Below, in pieces: positions 1 through 7,163 of a DNA stretch of 59,375 nt; position 1 is the first letter of the stretch, and every line of letters begins with the position of its first letter. Made by a program: the position numbers and the translations under genes. The stretch is from JAGMXM01 sp964458325 (lineage in GTDB: Bacteria > Verrucomicrobiota > Verrucomicrobiia > Limisphaerales > UBA1319): NCBI GenBank assembly GCA_964458325.1, contig CAYWIM010000015.1, positions 1 to 59,375 on the forward strand, written 5' to 3'. The notes below the pieces were generated by a model. It was not told the DNA's origin and searched no databases. It saw only the letters and a program-made list of their open reading frames with translations.

Positions 1-47
1 ATACCCGGAAGTAATTTTTGCACAGACCCTAACAACCAGGATCGACT

Positions 48-557
48 ATGGCATATCAACGGTATGACGATCTGCGGGTCTGGCAGGAGTCGGCGCGGCT
101 GGCCGAGGGCGCTTTTCAACTGACCGAGCAGCCATTTTTCAAGGGGTGCTTCAGCTTGCGGGATCAACTCGAACGGTCGGTGGTCTCGCTGGCCGGGCAG
201 ATCGCCGCGAGCCACGACCGCCAGGGGGCCGATCGAGTGGCGATGATCCTTGAGGCACGTCGCACGGTGGCAGAGCTCCGATCGCTGCTGAGCTTGCTCG
301 AGCGCAGGCCGGGCTTGGCAGGCCAGCGCAGCGCGTTGAGCGAGCTGCAGGGCGCGGCCGATATCTGCGCCCGCCAGCTCTGGAGCTGGGCCGATGCCAT
401 TCAGAATCCGGGAGCTCGGGCGAACCGGGCTCGATCCGGCGGGGACGGGGGGCGAGCCGAGGACCGGCCATCGGGGGCATCGGGTGTAGATGAATTGGGC
501 GCGGGCGCCGAGCGTGGGGGGGATCGTCAGGGTGCTCGGCGGCCCGCGCGACCTTGA
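48..557 (+). CDS. Four-helix-bundle (S23/IVS-type) protein with Arg-rich tail
   Basis: This 169-residue protein matches the four-helix-bundle family once named for proteins encoded in 23S rRNA intervening sequences (TIGR02436 type). The visible family pattern is YDDLRVWQESARLAEG near the N-terminus, followed by LRDQLERSVVSLAGQIA, where the family has a conserved R-Q-L-x-R-[AS] helix. Residues 1 to about 115 form the bundle, which is the usual full length. The remaining 50 or so residues are Gly/Ala/Arg/Asp-rich and low in complexity. They may be read-through of non-coding DNA after a lost stop codon. The ATG is preceded by AGGA about 8 bases upstream. The biochemical role of the family is unknown; members often form oligomers. 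No operon partner is evident. Confidence 0.75.
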   Translation: MAYQRYDDLRVWQESARLAEGAFQLTEQPFFKGCFSLRDQLERSVVSLAGQIAASHDRQGADRVAMILEARRTVAELRSLLSLLERRPGLAGQRSALSELQGAADICARQLWSWADAIQNPGARANRARSGGDGGRAEDRPSGASGVDELGAGAERGGDRQGARRPARP

Positions 558-618
558 AGCCTGCGCCTGCGATTTGGCCGTAACCGGACATGGGCAGAGT
601 GCGTCTGGGGTATAGGAA

Positions 619-663
619 GCCCGGACGTCGGCGTGATTTCCCGAGTGGAACACCGGTCCGGGC
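619..663. other. Inverted repeat in the leader of the Spy-like gene
   Basis: An 8-bp perfect inverted repeat (GCCCGGAC at 619-626, GTCCGGGC at 656-663) lies 21 bp upstream of the start at 685. It would form a hairpin in the 5' leader. Its function is unknown. In GC-rich DNA such repeats can occur by chance. Confidence 0.3.
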
Positions 664-684
664 GAGGGAATAATCGCATTTCGT

Positions 685-1206
685 ATGAACATGATTCGAT
701 TCACAGGTATTGCTGCGATGGCGGTGTTTGGGGTGATGGCAATGGCTGCATCGCTTCCAGCTCAAGACGCAAAGCCGGCCAAGCCGGCGAAGGAAGCCCG
801 GCAAGCCGGGGTGGCCCGAGAGGCCAAACAGGCGGGAGCACCCCGCAGCCAGCTCACCGCCGAGCAAGCCCAGAAACAGACTGAAAACCGGCTCAAACAG
901 CTCACGAAACAACTCAGCCTGACCTCGGAGCAGCAGAAGAAACTCGAGCCGATTCTCAAGGAACAGACCGAGAAGACCCGCGAGTTGATGGGGAAGACCG
1001 ATCTGACCGCGCAGCAGCGCCGGGAGCAGATGACCCAAATGCGCGAGAAATACGAGGCCAAGCTGAAGGAGATCCTGACTTCGGACCAGCAGAAGAAATT
1101 CGCGGAACTACGTCAGAACACCGCCCGGCAGGGTCGTGGTCAGGGCGATGCCGCCACTCAGAAGCAAGGCCAGCGGGGAAATCGGCAACCCCCAACGCAG
1201 CCTTAG
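685..1206 (+). CDS. Secreted Spy/CpxP-like periplasmic helical protein
   Basis: This is a 173-residue exported protein. Residues 1 to about 26 form a signal peptide with a hydrophobic core (GIAAMAVFGVMAMAA) and an Ala cleavage region. An Ala/Lys/Gln-rich linker follows, then a charged all-alpha region at about 60-150 with the pattern LSLTSEQQKKLEPILKEQ and later LKEILTSDQQKKFAEL. This spacing is typical of LTxxQ-type Spy/CpxP-like proteins, in which a helical hairpin binds unfolded envelope proteins. The tail is Gln/Gly/Arg-rich. The family assignment rests on pattern only, so another helical periplasmic protein is possible. ATG at 691 is an alternative start. No neighbour shares an operon with it. 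Confidence 0.7.
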   Translation: MNMIRFTGIAAMAVFGVMAMAASLPAQDAKPAKPAKEARQAGVAREAKQAGAPRSQLTAEQAQKQTENRLKQLTKQLSLTSEQQKKLEPILKEQTEKTRELMGKTDLTAQQRREQMTQMREKYEAKLKEILTSDQQKKFAELRQNTARQGRGQGDAATQKQGQRGNRQPPTQP

Positions 1207-1339
1207 CTGCCTATTCAGAGCCACAGCCCGCGCACCCGGGCATGGCATGCAGGGGCGCGCGTTCTGTGGCCTGACAAACGCAGGGTACCAACCCGCATTT
1301 TGGATACAGCAAGCCTGTAACCGATCAGTAACTAGGAGC

Positions 1340-1383
1340 CTGCCGCAATATCGCCCCGCAAGGCGGGTGTGATGTTGCGGCAG
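1340..1383. other. Long imperfect hairpin upstream of the Hsp15-like gene
   Basis: A 9-bp perfect outer stem (CTGCCGCAA at 1340-1348, TTGCGGCAG at 1375-1383) encloses a second 5-bp stem (CCCGC at 1355-1359, GCGGG at 1363-1367). The structure sits in the 230-bp gap between the Spy-like gene and the S4 gene. It could be a late terminator of the former, a leader structure of the latter, or a REP-like repeat. No T-run follows it. Confidence 0.4.
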
Positions 1384-1436
1384 CGTTGCATTCATCGCCA
1401 GGCCCGAGTACGGTCGGGAGTCGACCCTGTGGGGCT

Positions 1437-1820
1437 ATGAGAATCGATAAGTGGCTTTGGGCGGTGCGGATTTTTCGGACGCGGACTCAGGCAACAATGG
1501 CGTGCCGGAGCGGCCATGTGAAGATCGGCGGCCAGGCGGTGAAGCCGTCCCATGAAGTGCGGCTCGAGGAGGTCTTGACGGTCCAACTGGATGTTCTCCA
1601 GCGAACGCTGCGGGTGACCGGTTTCAGCGAGAGACGGGTTGGAGCGCCGATCGCACGCGCGCTGGTCGAGGACCTGACATCGCCAGAGGAGCAGGAGCGG
1701 GCACGAACAGAACGAGCCAAGCTGAACCAGGGGCGCCTTGCGGGCACGGGACGGCCCACGAAGCGGGAGCGGCGTTTATGGGAGCGCTGGACCATGCGTC
1801 CCGAGTCCCCGGAAACATAA
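1437..1820 (+). CDS. S4-domain RNA-binding protein, Hsp15-like
   Basis: From the ATG at 1437 this encodes 127 residues, close to the 133 of E. coli Hsp15 (HslR). The N-terminus, MRIDKWLWAVRIFRTRTQA, is the canonical start of an S4 RNA-binding domain of the Hsp15 type. It is followed by the GHVKIGGQAVKPSHEV turn-strand region. Hsp15 binds 50S subunits carrying a blocked nascent chain and helps recycle them. A basic tail (GRPTKRERRLWERW) at about residues 105-120 is also typical. A longer in-frame start at 1386 adds 17 residues unlike the family, so I chose 1437. The gene stands alone, convergent with nadE. Confidence 0.88.
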   Translation: MRIDKWLWAVRIFRTRTQATMACRSGHVKIGGQAVKPSHEVRLEEVLTVQLDVLQRTLRVTGFSERRVGAPIARALVEDLTSPEEQERARTERAKLNQGRLAGTGRPTKRERRLWERWTMRPESPET

Positions 1821-1937
1821 ACCGTAGCCGCCGACGTGAGGATGCGGAGGTTCATGGCCGTAAGGAGATCCGCATCGTTACCTCGGCAGCTACCGCCGCA
1901 CGGCTCGTCGGGAGAGCCGGCCGGGTTCAGCGCCAGC

Positions 1938-3575
1938 TCAAGCCTCGCGGAACCGCTGGGCAATGGGGATCCGGCGGCCCACGCCGAAGGCTTTGCTGGT
2001 GACCTTGAGACCGGGCGCGGCCTGGCGGCGTTTGAACTCGGCTCGGCTGACGAGTTGGATCACCTGGCGAATGGTGGCGGGATCGTGCCCGCGACGGGCA
2101 ATCTCCTCGGGGCTGAGCCCTTCGACGATGTAGGCCTCGAGAATGGCGTCAAGGACATCGTAGGGCGGGAGCGAGTCCTGGTCAGTCTGGTTGGGACGCA
2201 ACTCCGCCGAAGGAGGTTTGGTGATCGAGGCGGTGGGGATGATTTCCCGGTCGCGATTGATCCACCGGGCGAGGCGGTAGACCATGGTTTTGGGAACATC
2301 GCTCAAGACGGCGAGCCCGCCGCACATGTCGCCGTAGAGGGTGCAGTAGCCGACGGCCATTTCGCTCTTGTTCCCGGTGGTCAGCAGGAGATCGCCGAAC
2401 TTGTTCGAGAGGGCCATGAGGATCACGCCGCGGAGCCGCGCCTGGATGTTTTCCTCCGTGACGTCTTCGGGGCGTCCGGCGAACACGGCGGCGAGCTCGG
2501 CCCGAAGCGTGGTGAAAGCGGACTGGATGGGAATGACATCGTATCGGATGCCCAGGTTCCGGGCAAGCTGGCGGGCATCATCGAGGCTGCCGGCCGACGA
2601 GAACTGAGATGGCAGAGCGACCCCCCAGACTGCGGCGGAGCCTAATGCATCGACCGCCAGACAGGCGGTCAGGGCGGAGTCGATTCCCCCGCTCAGGCCG
2701 AGGAGCGCGCGCCGGAACCCGCATTTCTGCAGGTAGTCGCGCAAGCCGAGCACGAGCGCGCGATGGAGCTTTTCCTCATCCGGAGGATCGACGCTGGCGC
2801 AAGGCGGGGCGGCGTCAAGGTCGGCCAGGACCATGTCCTCGGCGAACATCGCGGCCTGCGCGATCAAGGCGCCGTCGCGGTTGAACGCGAGGCTGCGCCC
2901 ATCGAAGACAAGCTCATCGTTGCCACCCACCAGGTTGACATAGACGACAGGCACCCGGGCTTTGGAGGCGAGGTTGGCGAGCATGGCATGCCGGGTGAGT
3001 TCCTTGCCCAAGTGCCAGGGCGATGCCGAGACATTGAACAGGATCCGGGCGCCTTGCTGGACGAGGTCCATGGCTGGATCGCGGCGGTAGCGGCGCTCCC
3101 GCCAGAAATCCTCGTCGTTCCACACATCCTCGCAGATCGTGAGGCCGAGGGGGCAGCCTTGGAAATTGACGGGGGCGTTGGTTTCGGCCGGCTCGAAATA
3201 GCGGTCTTCGTCGAAGACATCGTAAGTGGGCAGGAGCGTTTTTTCGCGGGTCGCCTCGACTCGGCCATGGCGGAGCAAGGCAACGGCGTTGGTGGCGGGC
3301 CGGCCGGGCGTGCGATCATTGCGGCCGGCGAATCCGACCAGCAGACCGGCGGAGCCGACGGTGTGCGCGAGATCCTCGAGGGCCGCAAGGTTCTGGCCGA
3401 TGAATCCTGGCCGGAGGAGCAGGTCGCGAGGTGGGTAGCCGGGAATCGCCAGCTCGGGCGCGACCACCAAGTCGGCTCCAGCCTGGACGCCCCGCGCATA
3501 CGCCGCGCGCAGCCGGGCGATGTTGCCAGGGAAATCTCCAATGGTCGGATTGACCTGGGCGAGCGCGACTTTCAT
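1938..3575 (-). CDS. nadE: Glutamine-dependent NAD+ synthetase
   Basis: This 545-residue protein is the two-domain, glutamine-using NAD+ synthetase, which makes NAD+ from deamido-NAD+, ATP and glutamine. Residues 1 to about 250 are a CN-hydrolase (nitrilase-fold) glutaminase. Its catalytic triad is visible: Glu41 in PELAIPGYPP, Lys112 in EKTLLPTYDVFDE and Cys148 in GLTICEDVW. Residues from about 270 on form the synthetase, with the PP-loop SGGIDS at 295-300 and the downstream TTGNKSEMAVGYCTLYGD region. Length is normal for the family. The start overlaps the stop of the upstream DUF192 gene by an ATGA, so the two are probably translationally coupled. No sequence oddities are seen. Confidence 0.97.
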   Translation of the reverse strand: MKVALAQVNPTIGDFPGNIARLRAAYARGVQAGADLVVAPELAIPGYPPRDLLLRPGFIGQNLAALEDLAHTVGSAGLLVGFAGRNDRTPGRPATNAVALLRHGRVEATREKTLLPTYDVFDEDRYFEPAETNAPVNFQGCPLGLTICEDVWNDEDFWRERRYRRDPAMDLVQQGARILFNVSASPWHLGKELTRHAMLANLASKARVPVVYVNLVGGNDELVFDGRSLAFNRDGALIAQAAMFAEDMVLADLDAAPPCASVDPPDEEKLHRALVLGLRDYLQKCGFRRALLGLSGGIDSALTACLAVDALGSAAVWGVALPSQFSSAGSLDDARQLARNLGIRYDVIPIQSAFTTLRAELAAVFAGRPEDVTEENIQARLRGVILMALSNKFGDLLLTTGNKSEMAVGYCTLYGDMCGGLAVLSDVPKTMVYRLARWINRDREIIPTASITKPPSAELRPNQTDQDSLPPYDVLDAILEAYIVEGLSPEEIARRGHDPATIRQVIQLVSRAEFKRRQAAPGLKVTSKAFGVGRRIPIAQRFREA

Positions 3576-4084
3576 CGGAAGAAGGTGCTGCGCAGCGAAC
3601 CGCGATCCGCCTGGATGAGCGCGCCCGGGCCCAGGCCGCGCTCGAGGAACCAGCCCCGTCGAGTCTCCAGCACGTATTGGACTTGATCGGAGGCGGCTTC
3701 GACCGGGGTTTCATCCAGCGGTTGGAGATCGTGGATTTCCAGGATGACGCCTTCGGGGCTGATATAGGCGCAGGAGAGGGGCAGGATGGTGTTCTTCATG
3801 TAGAAGGAGGTGCGGTGCGGCGCGGGGAACACGAACAGCATGCCTTCGTTGTCGGCGAGGGACTCCCGGAACATCAGCCCGCGCTCCCATTGGGCCGGGA
3901 TGCGTGCGACTTCCGCCATCAGCTCGTGCACCCCGATCTGAAGCTTGAGCACGGGGAGTTTGGGCTGAGCTTTCGAGGGTTGCGGGATGGAATTGGCATG
4001 CCCGGCTGCCGGCGCGCGATCGCGGCAGCCGGCAACTGAAACCGCCCACAGGCTCAGAAGAATAACCCACCATCGGTTCATCAT
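3572..4084 (-). CDS. DUF192 family lipoprotein
   Basis: A 170-residue exported protein with a lipoprotein signal (hydrophobic ILLSLWAVSVAGC, Cys at about residue 20), a short Pro/Gln linker, then a DUF192 domain at about 45-160. DUF192 hallmarks are ERGLMFRESLADNEGMLFVF, HRTSFYMKNTILPLSCAYI and a GWFLERGLGPGALI segment near the end. The biochemical function of DUF192 is not established. The gene ends in an ATGA overlap with nadE. The functional link to NAD synthesis is unclear, and co-transcription may be incidental. Confidence 0.9.
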   Translation of the reverse strand: MMNRWWVILLSLWAVSVAGCRDRAPAAGHANSIPQPSKAQPKLPVLKLQIGVHELMAEVARIPAQWERGLMFRESLADNEGMLFVFPAPHRTSFYMKNTILPLSCAYISPEGVILEIHDLQPLDETPVEAASDQVQYVLETRRGWFLERGLGPGALIQADRGSLRSTFFR

Positions 4085-4132
4085 TGCGGATCATCCTATA
4101 CACGATGAACTGCGGAATGACAGCCCGTTGTT

Positions 4133-4178
4133 CCGCCCTCCCCCTGCCTTCTCTCCCGCCGTCCGCTGAGGAGGGCGG
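4133..4178. repeat. Palindromic CTCTCCC-type interspersed element
   Basis: A perfect 8-bp inverted repeat (CCGCCCTC at 4133-4140, GAGGGCGG at 4171-4178) encloses a pyrimidine-rich CTCTCCC segment. It lies in the 243-bp gap between the GH17-like gene and the DUF192 gene. It resembles the elements at 9497-9529 and 22799-22871. It could also act as a terminator for the GH17-like gene. Confidence 0.4.
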
Positions 4179-4327
4179 TCGAAAGCCAGGAGAGGGGATA
4201 CACGGGAAACCGCGGCGCCAACACTTGGCCCGCGTTGAGGCCATGAACCACCCTCTCGAGTTCGGAGTTCCCCCTCAGGCGGCCCCTTGACCTGAAGGCT
4301 TGCGGCTCGAGACCGCGTAAATGCAGA

Positions 4328-5503
4328 TCACTCCGCGGTGCGGTTGCGGAATAGGAGACGAGCGTCAGCCGAGGGAGAGATCGTAATCCGAGTTCGGTTC
4401 GTTTCCGGAGAACCTGTGAAAGATCGGATGGGTTCCCAATCGAGGGTGAGGCCGGGCGAAGCGGATTCGAGCAGGTAAGAAAGATCGGGATAGGTGCCCA
4501 CCCAGACCTCGAATCCACCGTCGGGACTGGGCTGGGGCATCTCGATGGCCATATCCTCGGCCAGGAGCTGGCGGAACGACGGCTTAAGACGGCGATCCGA
4601 GTCGAGCAAGCCCCAGTGCGGGCCGACGTCGCCTTCGGCGCCTTTCCATCCCTCGTCGCAGGCCTCAAAGAAGAAATACTCGAACCCGTCCGCCTCCGCC
4701 ATGCGGCGGAAATCGGCCAGGAATCGGTGCTGCTGTTCGAGGCCGGGCACGGCGGCGCCCAAGGTTTGGCCGGCCGTGGGCCAACCGGTCTCGCCGAGCA
4801 CGATTCGCTTGCCGGGATACAGGTTCCGCAGGTGGCGAAGGCGTCCGATGACGTGGGCGGCGGCATTGCTGACGCTGATCTGCGGGGTGTAATAGGGGCT
4901 TTCCCAATAGGGGTGGACATGGGCCAGGATGAAATCGACCGCATCGACCAGCGCCTTTTGCTCGGAGCGTTCCCAGATATGCCAGCCTTCGGCGGTCGTG
5001 ACCGGCAACACGGTCTGCGCTTTGACGTTCTTGATGTAGGCAATGAGCGTCGACTGGGAGAGATCGCCGCGCAACTGCACCTCGTTGCCAACGATCAACG
5101 CCCGCGTGGTGGCATGACCCTGGCGGGCGATTTGGATCAGATTCGCGATTTGGCTCTGGTTGCCGGCAACGCTGGCATCCAGCCACGCGCCCGCATAGCA
5201 TTCGAGGCTGGCCTCCGCGCACAGGGCGGGAATGGCGCCCAGACTGTTTTCCGTGCCATAGGTCCGGATCCGCGGGGTGTAATGGCGCAGCATGAGCAAG
5301 TCCTCGCGGATCTGGTTGGTGGTTGGATAGATTGAACCAGGGGACTGGCCCGTCCGATAAGGCCCATAAGCCAAGCCGGCCAATGGCCTCGGGCGGAAAC
5401 CGGCCGAACCCTCGCTGGACTGCAAAGGGACCGGATCCGCAATCAAGAAAAGGGCGAGCAGGCAAGGCCAGGGACTCCATCGATGGAACACCGCTGCATT
5501 CAT
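4328..5503 (-). CDS. Exported GH17-like beta-1,3-glucanase
   Basis: From the ATG at 5503 this is a 391-residue exported protein; an in-frame TTG at 5521 gives a longer ORF with no better start. A signal peptide (WSPWPCLLALFLIADPVPLQ) is followed by a TIM-barrel. The GH17-type features are GLAYGPYRTGQ at the first strand, VGNEVQLRGD with the probable acid/base Glu141, and VLGETGWPT with the probable nucleophile Glu238. It is the bacterial or fungal exo-glucanase type, and the substrate is inferred to be a beta-1,3-linked glucan. The C-terminal 80 residues contain a beta-rich segment. The gene is monocistronic, divergent from the Gfo/Idh gene at 5714. Confidence 0.83.
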   Translation of the reverse strand: MNAAVFHRWSPWPCLLALFLIADPVPLQSSEGSAGFRPRPLAGLAYGPYRTGQSPGSIYPTTNQIREDLLMLRHYTPRIRTYGTENSLGAIPALCAEASLECYAGAWLDASVAGNQSQIANLIQIARQGHATTRALIVGNEVQLRGDLSQSTLIAYIKNVKAQTVLPVTTAEGWHIWERSEQKALVDAVDFILAHVHPYWESPYYTPQISVSNAAAHVIGRLRHLRNLYPGKRIVLGETGWPTAGQTLGAAVPGLEQQHRFLADFRRMAEADGFEYFFFEACDEGWKGAEGDVGPHWGLLDSDRRLKPSFRQLLAEDMAIEMPQPSPDGGFEVWVGTYPDLSYLLESASPGLTLDWEPIRSFTGSPETNRTRITISPSADARLLFRNRTAE

Positions 5504-5616
5504 GACGCGACGGTAAGTCAAACGGGCGCGAGTTGCCAGCCCGCCGTTATGCGCGTCGCTTGTGAACCGTCCGTCCGCAACGCCGGGTCAGGCCTGCCTG
5601 CGCCGTCGCGGCAGCA

Positions 5617-5655
5617 AACCCGCCGCCCGCCGCGTTTTTCGGTTGCCGGCGGGTT
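5617..5655. promoter_or_regulatory. Inverted repeat upstream of the Tat-exported Gfo/Idh gene
   Basis: A perfect 9-bp inverted repeat (AACCCGCCG at 5617-5625, CGGCGGGTT at 5647-5655) lies in the divergent region between the GH17-like gene and the Gfo/Idh gene, 58 bp before the latter's start. It could be a regulator site or a leader hairpin. No regulator gene is adjacent. Confidence 0.3.
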
Positions 5656-5713
5656 CCGGGTGCGGAATAATCGAGGCAGTCATAACCATCAAATCACTGG
5701 AACGGGAACCATT

Positions 5714-7159
5714 ATGAATCGTATCACTCGACGGAGCTTCTTGCGGCAGGCGGCAATCACCACCACGGCCTTGGGCCTGGCGCCGCGTTCATGGTCGGCG
5801 GCCGCTGGCGCCAGCGGCGATATTCGCGTGGCGGTGGTCGGATTCGGCGGGCGCGGCGGGTCGCACATCGGCGCTTTCAGCAAGATGCCGGGTGTGCGTC
5901 TGGTGGCGCTGTGCGATTGCGACCAGAAGATCCTGGGATCGGCGGTGAAGAGCCTTGCGGGCAAAGGCATCACGGTCAAGACCTACACCGATTACCGCAA
6001 GCTGCTGGAAGACCGCGAGGTCGATGTGATCTCGAGCGCGACGCCCAACCACTGGCACTCGCTGAACGTCGTGTGGGCCTGCCAGGCGGGCAAGGACGTC
6101 TACATCGAGAAGCCCATCTCCCACAACGTCTGGGAGGGGCGCAAGGCGGTCGAAGCCGCTCGGAAATACAATCGGATCGTCCAGGCCGGCACCCAGAGCC
6201 GCTCGTCCCGGACCGGCATTGCGGCCGCCGTCGAGTGGGTGCGCGCCGGCAACCTGGGCAAGATCAAAGTCTCGCGCGGCCTTTGCTATAAGCGGCGGGA
6301 TACCATCGGCAAGGTGGATGGCCCGCAGCCAGTCCCGCCCGAGATCGACTACGACCTGTGGTGCGGTCCGGCCCTGAAGCTCCCCCTGATGCGCAAACGC
6401 CTGCACTACGACTGGCACTGGGTGTGGAACACCGGCAATGGCGACCTCGGCAACCAGGGCATCCACGAGATGGATGTCGCCCGGTGGTTCCTGGGAGTGA
6501 CCGAGCTCTCGCCGCGGATCCTGGCAGTGGGCGGCCGGCTCGGTTATGTGGACGACGGCCAGACCTACAACACCATGGTCATCTACCACGATTATCCGGG
6601 CGCGCCGCTGATCTTCGAAGTCCGCGGATTGCCGGACAAAAAGGGCAGCAAAAACATGGACAAGTACCGCGGGGCCGGCATCGGGATCGTCATCGAGTGC
6701 GAGGGCGGGCATGTCACCGTGCCCAGCTACACCGCGGCTGCCGCCTACGACAAGGATGGCAAGGAAATCAAGAAATGGAGCGGAGCCGAGGATCATTACG
6801 CCAACTTCATCAAGGCGGTCCGCAGCCGGAAGATCACGGATCTCTACGCCGACGTCCTTGAAGGCCATCTCTCGAGCGCATTGTGCCACACGGGCAACAT
6901 CTCTTGCCGGCTGGGCGCCGCGAAATCGCCGGGCGAGATCAAGGAAGCGCTGCGGGCGGATCCGGCGATGGCCGAGGCCTGCGGCCGGATGATCGAGCAT
7001 CTGGCCGCCAACGAGGTCGATGTGGCGCAGGACAAGCTCCGGCTGGGCGTGCCGCTCAAGATGGATCCCAAGACCGAAACCTTCATCGGCAACCCCGAGG
7101 CGAGCGCGATGCTCACCCGGGATTACCGGACGCCGTTCGTCGTGCCGGAGAAGGTGTAA
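5714..7159 (+). CDS. Tat-exported Gfo/Idh/MocA family oxidoreductase
   Basis: From the ATG at 5714 this is a 481-residue protein. The twin-arginine signal RRSFLRQAAITTTALGLAP implies export in folded form. The NAD(P)-binding Rossmann motif is VAVVGFGGRGGSHI, followed by the family signature KDVYIEKPISHNVWEGRKA with its conserved EKP. The substrate domain has LGNQGIHEMDVARW. Substrate and cofactor fate cannot be read from sequence; relatives act on sugars, inositols or glycosides. A long in-frame extension back to 5483 lacks family similarity and overlaps the GH17-like start, so I reject it. The gene ends 4 bp from the convergent gene at 7164. Confidence 0.92.
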   Translation: MNRITRRSFLRQAAITTTALGLAPRSWSAAAGASGDIRVAVVGFGGRGGSHIGAFSKMPGVRLVALCDCDQKILGSAVKSLAGKGITVKTYTDYRKLLEDREVDVISSATPNHWHSLNVVWACQAGKDVYIEKPISHNVWEGRKAVEAARKYNRIVQAGTQSRSSRTGIAAAVEWVRAGNLGKIKVSRGLCYKRRDTIGKVDGPQPVPPEIDYDLWCGPALKLPLMRKRLHYDWHWVWNTGNGDLGNQGIHEMDVARWFLGVTELSPRILAVGGRLGYVDDGQTYNTMVIYHDYPGAPLIFEVRGLPDKKGSKNMDKYRGAGIGIVIECEGGHVTVPSYTAAAAYDKDGKEIKKWSGAEDHYANFIKAVRSRKITDLYADVLEGHLSSALCHTGNISCRLGAAKSPGEIKEALRADPAMAEACGRMIEHLAANEVDVAQDKLRLGVPLKMDPKTETFIGNPEASAMLTRDYRTPFVVPEKV

Positions 7160-7163
7160 ACCC

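Noticed and set aside
151..1038. 295-codon minus-strand frame overlapping two plus-strand genes
   Set aside because: No family pattern. The plus-strand four-helix-bundle and Spy-like genes explain the region.
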